Assembly: GCA_030052745.1 (NCBI GenBank)
Contig: JANBVO010000060.1
Coordinates: forward strand, 62,001-126,000
DNA length: 64,000 bases
Source of the DNA: Pleurostoma richardsiae
Taxonomy: Eukaryota > Ascomycota > Sordariomycetes > Calosphaeriales > Pleurostomataceae
Direction: 5' to 3'
Shown here: piece by piece, positions 46,846 to 57,689 of the stretch
Numbering within the stretch: position 1 is the first letter of the stretch
How the letters are laid out: the number at the start of each line of letters is the position of its first letter
Position numbers and translations under genes: made by a program
The notes under the pieces: generated by a model
What the model was told of the DNA's origin: nothing
Seen by the model: the letters and a program-made list of their open reading frames with translations, nothing else
The model's database searches: none

Positions 46846-47731
46846 ATTAAGAGCCAGATTCTGGCAGCATGTACCTAACTAACCAAGTCCTCGAAGGAAC
46901 GGAGGTTTCGGCTACTCGTCCTAGTCCAGCGCATACCATAACGCTCGGCGGTAAGGCTAACTGGCCATCTCCGTCGATCGAACGAGGTTGGAGCGGGCGT
47001 TGATCAGATTTCCTTGCAGGATATTGCCGGGGTGGCAGATAGGAAACACCGCAGCGGCCGTAATCGTAGAACGAGGAGACGCATGGGCAGCGGAGGAGAC
47101 GGCACTAGCCGAAGAGTAGAGATTAAAAGAGAGATGCCCACCACTGTATATAGCTGATATCCGTGGAAGGCCTCAGCACGTGTTCGTGTGGCCTCGCAGG
47201 TCGGTAGGAGGCTTGTTCCGGTTTGGGGTGGGTGCTCGCACCAGCTCTAAGGATTCGGCGGACCGTGAGCTGATGCATATACCACGGCGATGCCGGCTCG
47301 ATGATAGAAATGGTAGACCTAGCGAGAGTCGAAGGAGGCGTGTCTGTGGTTGGTCGATATGAGAGCCTGGGGTCGAGGACGCTGTGTGCGCTGATTGGTT
47401 AGTCGGGGTCAGATCCCTCTACCCAGCCCAGATGGTATAAAGGCGCATCCCCCCTCTTGCCATGCTTTTCAGCACTCTCCCTCCTTCATCTATCAGACGT
47501 TGAAATCCATCGCAGAAGTCCCATAAAACATTCTGCAAGCCCTAGTGACATCTCATTCATCAACCAGAGCCACCGGACATCACTTGATACCAATCAGGCA
47601 TTCTGCAGAGCCCTTTCCCCATCCTGCCGGCCCTGCTGTCGTCACCACGCGAGAGTGAAGGAGAGGGAACTGCCCCTCTTCCTAACTGCGCTCCCGCAAA
47701 ATCCCGGACGCAGCATCCTGCCACCTCTGCA
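46846..47731. other. Intergenic and promoter, HET gene to 190-residue gene
   Basis: No coding signal except a short overlapping frame described under findings. A TATA box at 47436-47442 lies about 295 bases before the next start. Confidence 0.45.
47436..47442 (+). promoter_or_regulatory. TATA box (TATAAAG)
   Basis: TATAAAG is followed by a pyrimidine-rich stretch of about 290 bases leading to the ATG at 47732, consistent with a core promoter and leader. Confidence 0.45.
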
Positions 47732-48414
47732 ATGTCTCAATCATCATCTTCTATGCCGTCGTCCTCTGCACGTGATGTCACCCAAGCCCACTGGGCCAGA
47801 GATGTCCACCCAAGAAGGCGGCGGCCAGCCAGCACGAGGAAGAGACAACAATTTCTTTCAGGCAGCGAAGACATCAACGCTATGCATGAGCAAATGCCCA
47901 TCCATGCCGTCGACGTTGTCACCCATCGCCCACCAGGTCACGGGCCTAGGCGCGCCAGGACTGCGCCAGAAGGCGAGGAGGCTGACAGCGTCAGCAACAG
48001 AATCCCGTGGACTCAGATTGAGCGTGAAAGACCGTCAAACTTCCCCAATCGTCTCTGGAAGCAAAGCATCACCATGGGGAGGAAGGACTGGCACCCCCTA
48101 CTGACCCCACCAAGCACTCCCAAGATCCCTCGGTTGCCAACACCTGACCTCGAGCCACTGGGAGAAGGTAGGCCCTTCTGCGACTGCTGTTCGGTGGAAG
48201 ATGCATACTCCAAAGGGAGAGCGAAGATGGACGCGCAACGTAGGTTGACCCCTCGTCGAAGGACGTCGTGGGAGAAGTTGCCGCAGAAGCTCCTGATTGG
48301 TGTGCGAGCAGAGGTCGTCTGGATGACTAACCTTGCTGACTCATCCCAGTCCAGGCGGCAATGGCACACATCGCGCAGTCGTCAGGCAAAACCGCGCGCC
48401 TGCTCCGGCAGTAG
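47732..48414 (+). CDS. Small protein with LTPP/PTPDLEPL and CDCC motifs, function unknown
   Basis: Exons 47732-48239 and 48350-48414 give about 190 residues. The intron has a GTAGGT donor, a CTGAC branch and a CCCAG acceptor, phase 1. Splicing changes a run-on Arg-rich tail into LQAAMAHIAQSSGKTARLLRQ with a stop, which looks far more like protein. The N-terminus is Ser-rich, then Arg-rich and disordered. The core reads DWHPLLTPPSTPKIPRL, PTPDLEPL and FCDCCSVEDAYSKGRAKMDAQ. The proline-threonine pairs are likely kinase sites, and the four close Cys/His-type residues could bind zinc or form disulfides. I do not recognise the family. Without the intron the frame would run to 48613 (293 residues). 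Confidence 0.6.
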
Positions 48415-49897
48415 AGAGGCAGCAGCTGGAAGGCGTGGGGCAACATTAGTAGCTGGGATGAAGATTCGGAATCGGATCGTGAGACGGTGGGAGGAATTGC
48501 TGTTATCTTGTCGTGAAGAGGCGTTCGGCGCGGCGTTTGGTGGGTGCTCTATGCCGGGACCAGTCTCAGGGTGGTGCTATTTCGGCGTCCTAGGAAGGGT
48601 GTCTTCTCTGTGATCTTGTGGGATGAGCAGTAGATGTCAGCATCTCAGAGTACTTCTGCAGCAGAAAACAGTTCAGCGTGCTTCAGTCCTTGGGATGGCT
48701 GGATTGCCCTCGAGTCGTGATGTCTGATGATGATGACCTGCATCAAGTGGGTTTAGGCAGCAGACTGGGACCCCTCCTTCAAGCAGGCTGACAAAGCATG
48801 GATTACTTAAGTCAGGCACGTGTTTCGGAGTAACAACGCTCGTGTGGATAGAGATTGCCCAAGTGCGCATAGCTGCATCTTAAGACAGGATAAACCCGTT
48901 GGTCGGCTAGACCTCTTAATTGAGCATCTCTCTTAGTGGGAATTGTCTTCTCCTAGGATGTTACTCTTGGCTTGGTGTTTATAGAAAGAAAGGAGAAACA
49001 GCTGACATTCTTAGCAGGAAACTTTTCCCGCATGGGCAACGTGCTATATCTGGGAGGTCTTTTGGGACGGCCTCTCTAGGATCCTTCTGTTGGGAGCGTT
49101 CCGCCCTAGAACTTGCTAGAAGTATGTTGCATTAAGGCCAGTCCGAGCACCGACAGCTTTGCGCAGATTTAGGCTGTCCTGGACATCTAGGAAAAATTCT
49201 GGTGAGAGGTAGGGTGCGGGTGTGGAAAGCGACTTGACGGTGACGATTGGAGCCATTGGGCAAAGGTCAGTCCGGCCTGCCTTACGGTGACTCTGTAACC
49301 TCCACGCCTTATTACCTACGAACCACCTCTCGCAGCTAGAGTATGTACAGAGACCTTGGTGTCGTAATGCTACAGAAAGAAGCAATATCGGGGACTTTAA
49401 GCCCAATCCGTCTCCCGGAACTAGTCCACTCAGACTATGGAGACACATGTCTCAAAATCCGTTCATGAAGTGATTCGGGGTCATGAATCTCTCATTTTTG
49501 CTGTTCTTATGAAGTGTCTGCGACATTTACCTCTACAGTAGGGATCACAGACTGCAGCATAAGCGAGGGTTCTTGTAAGTGTGTCCGTGTGGTAGCTGAT
49601 ATCCATAGCTGGCTGAAGTAAATCAACTCATGAGAGTGTTGAGATTTACCGTTGTGGTTGTGTGCTATGAGAACCCTAAACAGAGCGGCATGGCAATTTT
49701 GGCCAATGGCGAAGTACCCGTTCGCCTAAGGGGCTTGGCAACGATTCGAAGACTGCAGCCGCACAGCTCGCGCTCGCGAGGTAATCAAAGATAATTGAAA
49801 ATGAAAACCTTTCCACGATGAATACCGTGAATAAAACCAACGCCCCTCGAACTTCATGACATATTGCGACTTCGATCAAATTGTCCTATCTCGCTAT
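48415..49897. other. Intergenic, about 1.5 kb
   Basis: More AT-rich than the left part of the window. Open frames are short and motif-free. No gene was recognised. Confidence 0.4.
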
Positions 49898-51795
49898 TTA
49901 ACCATTGAGGCGGAAACCAATTGTAGAATTGTAGCAACCGCCGTCAATGTAGTCACCCGTGACATTCTTCACCGCAACTCCGTTACCGAATTCCAGAATG
50001 AGACCGCCATCAGCGGAGCTGGCGTCAAACGCAGGCCAGCCGACAGTGGTACTGACAGTCGAAGAATCCTTGAGAAATGCTAAGATCGAGTCCTGCATTG
50101 TTGCAGACGTGTCCACCTCCAGCTGGGTGATGGTGCCGACGTCGATCGCGTAGCTACCAAAGATCATCAGGAGATCTGACCAGTGGAATGCGCCTAGCCA
50201 GTCTACAGGACTGATGTTCGAGAAGTTTCCTGCCCAGTAGTACCGGTAGGTCTCCAGACCGAGGGATTTGCGTAATGCAATGTATTTGACAGCCTCACAG
50301 TCAGACAGTCCCTCTTGGTAGTTTACATCCGTGATATTGTCGCTTGGATGCTCTCTTGCAGCGTTTGATCGTATAGCCGGCCCTCTGGCAACCTTGCCTT
50401 CAAGGTAGCGTTGTGTTTCATTCGAGAACACATACCTTTCATCGGCTGTTGCACTTATTAGCGTACGTCAAGCAATCTCGAACTTAGTGACATACGAATA
50501 TAGCTACCGAACGAGATCGACGGAGTTCCGTTATACCGATTGATGTACTCCTCAATCTGAACCCATGAGATCCGACGCATGCATTCCAGTTCGGCATCCG
50601 AATCGTTGCCATAATTACAGCCAAGTCCCTTGGCGACAATGTCGAAGTCCGCATACACATCATCCACGGTTGTAAGGTCTATAACTGGTTCAGGTCCTGG
50701 GACCGAGATCATGCCATATTTTGCGACAATGGGGTCGTTGGGGAATGCGAGCGTGTAGAGATGCGTCAAGGCCGCACCTTGAGATTGGCCCCATAGCTGC
50801 GATGAAACATAGTTGTTAAGACGTGACGTCTGCTTTCAGCACGGCGGGAATTGCTTACCATTATATTGTGTGGATCACCACCAAAGGCTTGGATATTCTT
50901 TCCTACCCACTCTACGGCTGCCCTGACGTCGAGCAACGCGAGTGACTGTTCACTCAGGGCCCGAGACCTGGGGTCTGCACATCAAAGGTGAGGAGAAGTT
51001 AGTTGGCGTCCTCAAGAGAATCCAGTATAAGAAATTCAAGACATACTCCCAAAGATATTGACTCTATAGTTGATGGTGACAACGATGTGTTCCTGGGAAC
51101 GAGAAACCCATTGAGAGGGTAGTTGGGATGGAATCCAGATTCCTCCGGTGGTTCCACCACCCCCGGTGACAAACAGAGCCACTGGCAACTTCGATGTCTT
51201 GTTCGCCTGAGCTGGAGTCCATACAGCTAGACTGAGGCAGTCCTCTGAAGAAGACCAAGCCACAGAGCCCTGATTCAGCTTTTCTCCGACGCTGGCCAGT
51301 ACATTTCCTGGCTCATATTCGTTCCACATGCTGGAATCGGGGGAGACATATTGAGGGCATGCTATGCAGGTAGATAGATTAGCAAAGACGCCCTATATGT
51401 CTCTGACGGGCAGTGACTAGCCTGGACCGTAATAAGTGGAGTCGAACATCTTATTCGATCTCTCAGCTCTCTGCGGGGGGAGCCATCGGAGACTACCCAC
51501 AGGTGGCTGTCGGGTAGATAGACTACAATTAGTACGCGACGTTGAACGAAATATAGGGACGAGGAGCACTGACCTTGGCGTAAGGGATCCTCAGGAATTG
51601 ACGCACATTGGGATAACTGTCGTTGAATGCGCCAATGAAGGTTCCAGTCTGTGTCTCTACAGTGAGGTTGGACCAATCTGCATGAAGAGTGCGAGGTGGT
51701 TGCCATGTCATGTTTGCATAGTACGGGTCGTACATGGCGCCCATAACGCAACTGGCCAGCCCCAACAGGGCAAGGTCAAATAAGATAGCTGCCAT
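49898..51795 (-). CDS. Secreted type-B carboxylesterase/lipase
   Basis: Six exons: 51574-51795, 51422-51506, 51047-51361, 50859-50974, 50496-50796 and 49898-50445, about 528 residues. A signal peptide of about 20 residues (ILFDLALLGLASCVMGA) and many N-x-S/T sites show secretion. Family marks: IPYAKPPVGSLRW, ACPQY and SEDCLSL (the first disulfide), VVTINYRVNIFG, and the nucleophile elbow GQSQGA with Ser near 251. WVGKNIQAFGGDPHNIM precedes the elbow. The late part has PDERYVFSNET and a FHWSDLLMIFG block that should hold the catalytic His. The enzyme hydrolyses carboxylic esters outside the cell. The second intron appears to start with GC rather than GT. All six exons join in frame. Confidence 0.9.
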
Positions 51796-54181
51796 CTTGA
51801 TGCTACACCAAATCCTAACAGAGAATACCGGGGCAACGAAGCTACAAAGCTAACTGGGCGTACTTAGAGGCGAGCAGTCGGAGGGTAGGTTTCTCTAGGC
51901 AGGCGAAGGCGTGGCATCAAAAAGTTCTGGGCAAACACTTGCGATGTACTTATATGTCTCAACACGTTGGGATACAAGCAAGGACTATCTTCTAACCTCA
52001 AGAATGTAGTTGCGCCTCGACGGCGGATCCTTCGGCGTATTTAAGAGCATGATGTGATACTCTCGTGAATAACAATGGTTGAAGGCCACGATGATCACAA
52101 CAGAAAGCCGACCAGGAAGCGGTGTGCTTTCTCGTATATCCGAGTTGAGGGGCATCCACGGACTGCGTTGACCAACTCTCGCTGTGGTATGACCTGGCAA
52201 CGCTCTCCGATCCTGCAGGCGGTGATCCGATCAGGTCAATCGTTGGGGCTTCCCCGCACAATCTTCAAATCGAACCAGAGCTAACACGGCAGTAGTCTGG
52301 GGCTACGGGGCTTCTCCGGGGCATTGGGATGAGAACCGGGGGCTCCTCCGGGGTATTGAGACTAACGTCGTTGGTAGCGGGTCCGGGCGACCGGCAGACC
52401 CCGGAGTGCTTGGTACACGCTTTAACGTTGTTCCCGCTCTATGTGGCATCCACTGCGGTCACGACTTGACAGTCATTATGAACGGAATGAGCCAGGCCAC
52501 AGTCTGCAATGGTGCACTTTCCTCCGAAGACATATTGGGACCCGAGACCTGTATAAGAAGCTACTAGCTCACCCGCGGAGTTCAGAGGGCATGTGCTCAG
52601 CGTAGAGAGACTTTCGAAGATATTAGATGGCACACGATCGAAAGGAACAGCCGTCCGGTGCATCAGTCGTAAGAGTTTGCGGCAGTTTCGGCCGACAAAC
52701 GGGCTTTGAGTCTCAGTGCTGACAAAATCAGCCACTGGACTCCTGTTGATGATGTGGGTCTAGTCCGAGCATACGGAGGAGTAGGAGTTCAGGCGATTGG
52801 CTGCCAAGGACTTGGGATCAAGCTTTTCGTTATGCGAGGATCATGATGGGAGTAGTGCGGCAATGCAACACCGCTCAGGTACGGCGGTGGCGTCCAATCT
52901 TTTGGCTAGGATATCCGGACAACTCCTCTAGAATGAAGTACCACTACAGTAACGACCGGTCTCCTCTTCGTTTGATCGTTCGGTCGAGCCCAGGCCCTGT
53001 CAGTCAGCTCCAACAACGTGCTTTCCATTTCGTTCACATCAGAAGGAGGAGCTGCTGATCCCCTGCAAGCTCCGCGTTAGTGGGACTGCACGCCTTGCTG
53101 ATGTGCAACCATACCATATGCTACTGATCGGCGACGGTAATTCCACGCTGGTGGCCGTTAGGGTAGACGTCAAGCTGCCCAGGTGTCTTATTCTTGGTCT
53201 TTGAAAGCAAGCACCAAATGATGATGCCGCCCATTGAATGGGAGACAGCGGGATCTGACGTTGCGGACGTTATTCACGCCGATAAAAGAGCTGAACAGCT
53301 AGCTGGTCGACGAGATGATTGAAACGTGGAGATCGCCTGAGCTCGCACCGGATGACCACTCACCAACGGGATAACGGGACGCTTGGGACTAACAGCTCAT
53401 GATGTGCTGTAGCCTAGACAAAGCCCAGCTACTGAAAAATAGGACGGCTGAATTCTGCGGTGTTTGGATAGTAGAAGCTTTCCTCAAGGCCGGTGGAACC
53501 TCGGTCCTTGCAAGCAGTGGCATCGTACACCGTAGCATCGTAGCTTCGTGCCGGCAATTGATGTACATAGATGGAGGTGGGGCTATTCCGACTCTGCGGC
53601 ATCGGGCCGAGATCAGTACAGAGTAAAGTAGAATAGAATTGACGACCCGTTTACGCGTCATTAAGTTCCACCTACATTGCCATTCCGTATGGCTCTCACA
53701 GGTCGTTGACTTAAAGATAGGGCCCGTAAGCTAACCGGATGAGTGGAACCACCAACACGGAATGCAAGGCACACCGGTACTTTATGGACAGGTTTCACAT
53801 TTCCAGAGTGCTCAGGGTGTGATCAGCACTCCAGGTGTACGTACAAGCACAGTTCATCTAATTAATCCAGGGGTTGTCTCGGTTCTAAGGTCTCGGAGAA
53901 GGAAACATACATACATCGACTAGTTTACACACACACATATATATATATTGCCGTTGTATGCGTAGACCGAGTCTCTCAGAACCTACTAGTCCATAAAGGT
54001 TGTTCGTTGTGCCCGGCCACGATATGTCTTCCCGTACCACCGACTGTTAATCTTCAACGATCATAACGTTGCCCATCGTCTTGCTTCTCTCCACAAGGCG
54101 CTCCTCGGGCCCCCAACACAGTGACTAGCGGTAAGTGTAACCTGTGCCTTAAATTCCTTGGTGATTCTGACCACTCCAGAC
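51796..54181. other. Intergenic, about 2.4 kb, between divergent secreted hydrolases
   Basis: Should contain promoters for both divergent secreted hydrolases. A Cys-containing open frame of 98 codons at 52439-52735 (minus) is not supported by a family. A dinucleotide repeat lies at 53926-53949. Confidence 0.45.
53926..53949. repeat. (AC)n(AT)n microsatellite
   Basis: About five AC units followed by about six AT units, a compound dinucleotide repeat about 230 bases upstream of the alpha/beta hydrolase start. Confidence 0.75.
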
Positions 54182-55618
54182 ATGATCTGCTCGACGAAGT
54201 CCCTCCTGGCCTTGGCCTCCCTGAGTGCCTGCCGTGTGCTCGGCGCCTCCACGTCTAGTTCGGCAGCCCTGCCCGAGCCCACTGCCATTGACCTGGTATC
54301 GATGAGCGGTGTTGTGGGCGCCTTACATCGTCCTGCCTCGGGTGGCGATCCTGACAAGGCGGCAATTGCCGTCATGGTCATGCATGCCGAACAGGACTAC
54401 TTGTCTTTCTACCCGTGCACCGAGCTGCCCAAGCGTGGATACACGGTTCTCTGTGCCAATAATGCGGCCAGCAAGTCAGGTTACATGTCAGACCTTAACT
54501 TTGAGGATATGATGCTGGACGCCTCCTACGCCGTGCAGTATCTCCGCAACCAGACGGAGTTCAAGAAGGTCATTCTCTTCGGCCACAGCGGCGGTGGCGC
54601 CATGCTGTCTCAATACCAGAATGTTGCTGAGAATGGCGTGTCAGCTTGTAACGGCCCCGAGAAGATCTATCCGTGTTCCGACGCACTTGCCGATCTCCCT
54701 GCGGCTGATGGTGCGATCTTTGACGATGCGAATTTTGGCATCGGTCCTATGATGGTCATGTCGCTAAACCCGGCCATCGTAGATGAGATGACCGGCATGG
54801 AGATCAACCAGTCTCTTAATCTCTACAATGTCACAAATGGGTGGAGCAGCACCGGGTCATCCAACTACAGCGCCCAGTTTGCCGAGTCTTTCGTCGACGG
54901 CGTGAACGCTCGTAACACTCGCGTCAACAGCTTTGCGAAGGAGCGCTTGGCCGCCATCAATAACGGCTCCGGTTTGTTCGCCGATGACGAGCCGTTCTAT
55001 GTACCCGACGCCCTCTACACGGGCAACAACAACAAGTTCTTTAATCAGGTGAGCGCAGAAAGTGCTATTGTCGGATCAGACTATAAAGCCGGTGTTGACT
55101 CTAAGAAGGACCTGAACTACCTGCACCATACCAGCTATCCCTGGAAGCTTCTCCATAAGAATGGCAGCTACACTACTCAGATCGTGCCTTCTGTCCGTGT
55201 CGCTTCCACAACCTCTTCTATCGCCAATCAATATTTGGAAGGCGGGCTGAAGACTACGATCAAGCGTTTCTTGTCAAGCATAGCCACAACCACAACTGAA
55301 GACTTCGCATATCAGGTCGACGGAGTAACAGGAATCGTTTGGAACTCGTCACAGATGGTGCCAATCAGCGCCGTGGCAGGCATCCATGTGCCGCTGCTGA
55401 CGATGGGCAATACCGGGCACTACGAGTTCATCAACATCGAGAAGACGCACCTGGCTGCTGCCAGTAACGACACCGACATTGCCTTTGTTGAGGGTGCCGC
55501 ACACACCATCAATACGTGCACCGAGTGCGAATCTTACCCGGGCGAATACGGTGATACCGTCAAGACGACCTTTGACTATGTCGACCAGTGGTTGAGCAAG
55601 CCCGGCCGCTTCATATAG
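54182..55618 (+). CDS. Secreted alpha/beta-hydrolase
   Basis: A single exon of 478 residues from the first ATG. The N-terminus (STKSLLALASLSACRVLGAS) is a signal peptide. The nucleophile elbow is GHSGGG with Ser136, preceded by KKVILF. A late Asp/His pair is likely in GNTGHYEF and GAAHTINTCTEC, the latter with paired Cys. Several N-x-S/T sites fit secretion. The closest recognisable type is the fungal family of serine esterases/hydrolases of the alpha/beta fold. There is no carboxylesterase-B or cutinase signature. The substrate is unknown. It is divergent from the carboxylesterase gene, so two secreted hydrolases flank one 2.4-kb promoter region. Confidence 0.82.
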   Translation: MICSTKSLLALASLSACRVLGASTSSSAALPEPTAIDLVSMSGVVGALHRPASGGDPDKAAIAVMVMHAEQDYLSFYPCTELPKRGYTVLCANNAASKSGYMSDLNFEDMMLDASYAVQYLRNQTEFKKVILFGHSGGGAMLSQYQNVAENGVSACNGPEKIYPCSDALADLPAADGAIFDDANFGIGPMMVMSLNPAIVDEMTGMEINQSLNLYNVTNGWSSTGSSNYSAQFAESFVDGVNARNTRVNSFAKERLAAINNGSGLFADDEPFYVPDALYTGNNNKFFNQVSAESAIVGSDYKAGVDSKKDLNYLHHTSYPWKLLHKNGSYTTQIVPSVRVASTTSSIANQYLEGGLKTTIKRFLSSIATTTTEDFAYQVDGVTGIVWNSSQMVPISAVAGIHVPLLTMGNTGHYEFINIEKTHLAAASNDTDIAFVEGAAHTINTCTECESYPGEYGDTVKTTFDYVDQWLSKPGRFI

Positions 55619-57689
55619 ACGCTGCGCTATAGCCGAACTCCTTGAATCAATCAGTGTCAATTCCATTCACCATTACCCTAGAAAAAGCTCGATGCAACCG
55701 ATGTATATATTTGTATCCAGAAATACTTTCATGTTTTTGAAGTCTTCTCAGAATTCCAGAAGAGCGATGCCTTGTATATGTGAAATACTTGTGCAGTACA
55801 TTCAATGATTGCCGCTTATTCGGTTTATTCCGGCTTAGAATGCCCTGTAAGCACATTCTCCTTGCCGTCGTTTCTGTGGTCATACCTGTCCACTCGTTGG
55901 TGGAAAATAGCAGCCAGAGATATAGATTATCAGAGTACGCAGGTGAGATGTACACGTTGTGTATATACCACTATCCAGAAAGAGAGCGATATAGCCCGGC
56001 ATCTCATCCGCTCTAGATATCCGAGGCAAGCTGCATATTACAACAAACATAGAGGCAGGGCGTCGTTTTTGAGCCCTATGTGCGAAGTGTGACATCAGAT
56101 GTCAGCCGCTTCGCGAGACTCCCACGCGCTCTGCATGTGCTCACGCGCGTCCACCCCACCACCGCAGCACCGGCTTATTATTGGCTTGGAAATCAACAGG
56201 GATATGGGCAGGTCAACATCAAGTGTTGCGTTCTCCGCAACTGGTCTGAGAGCCTCAGTCACCCCTTCCTTCGCCTTCCCGTGTCACAGTATTAACGAAC
56301 GGCATCATGTCAAGCAGCACTGTCAGATACTTTGACATGTGTCCAGACCTACAGGCTTCCTTGGGACAGCTCTGGGATACACTTAACCCCGTCTTGTGGG
56401 AGGCTGGTCAAGAAGAAGCGAAATGCTCCAGTATGAGATTGACGAGTGACAGCCTCAGCCAGATCGCCCGTATCCGACAGGTCCTCACCTGTGAATACAA
56501 TATTACTGTCAAGTTGAGGATCTCGGGCATATACGCGGCCACTGACTTGCTCTGTAGATCCTCAGCAAAGCGCGGAATCTAAATCCCAATATCGGTGATG
56601 TCTTACGACGCCATGATCCTCGGTTTCCGTAGGGACTGGTGTGGAATGAGCCAGTATGCACGGCGCGAACCAGACTGTTTGCTGCTGATACCGCTGTCTA
56701 TCCCGGATTCCGCTCGCGCGGCTGTCTTGGGCGAGAAAATCGTTATGCAAGAGGGTAAAGCGATCCTAGTACCGGCAAGCTCCAAGATCTGGGTGGGCCA
56801 GGAGGATGGTGCGCCACTCGGCAATTCGCCCAGCTTCTTCTCGGAGCGCCCCGGCTGGATCAGATGCCACCCCTAACGGCCACAGGATATCACAATAAGC
56901 CTGCACGACCGCGTCTGAGGCCGCGAGGAGGGAGGACTCTAATCCAAGGCACCGACAGACGTTTGCTGATATGCAGAAAGAATCAGCTAACGGAGACCAA
57001 ATCCAAGGGGCCTCAAGGTACCGCACTTAACCGTGCCGCCTGTCATCACCTCGATCAGGCAGGGGATTAGCAGATGTAAAGATCCTAGTAGGGAGGAGTT
57101 CGATGGCAGGGGGGAAGACAAGACGCGTTGCTTGGCGTCTTTCTTGTGATCAGCGATGACCGCCCATTGGGACATCGACAGGCAGCCTTGCTGAAGATTA
57201 AGTAATGACCTGGCGGTCTACATACCTAGATGGTCCTGTGGTCGACGTACCTGTATATAATGCTGTAGTATGGGTACTTCCGCTCCAGGAAGACGAGCAT
57301 CGAGCACTTTTTGTCTTGAAAGGGAAAAAGCCCAACGGGGGAATCCGGATCTGGAACAGCAACTCGGCGGACGACGGGTTTCTTTCCGAATGGAACGGCG
57401 TTGCAGCACCTCATCGCCATGTGCGATTTTTTCGTGGGATATGTCCGATCAGTACCAGAAGTGTCCGATCTGACTCCATTTTCCGCCTTATCCCCAGCAT
57501 TTTACTCGTCTAACTGACGACGCAAAAGTTGCCGAACCTTCCAAAAGTGGGAATTTGCTTAAGACCCCTAGTTAGGACGGTTTCTCAACAGCCGTCAAGT
57601 CCAAATATCAACGCCGGATAGATTCTTTTCTCTCGTTTGTTCCCGCTATGATTTCTTCATACAAAAATGTAATCTCTGCTGCAATATCG
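55619..57689. other. Intergenic, about 2.1 kb
   Basis: Protein-like but broken stretches occur on the minus strand between about 56.6 and 57.2 kb, starting MSQWAVIADHKKDAK. This weakly recalls the N-terminus of fungal amidases, but the rest does not match, so no gene is called. Confidence 0.35.

Noticed and set aside
52439-52735. 98-codon Cys-containing minus-strand frame
   Set aside because: No signal peptide, and the spacing does not match hydrophobins or another known small secreted family.
56560-57175. Possible amidase remnant on the minus strand
   Set aside because: Only the first 30 residues loosely resemble fungal amidases; no Gly/Ser-rich amidase signature or Ser-Ser-Lys triad was found.
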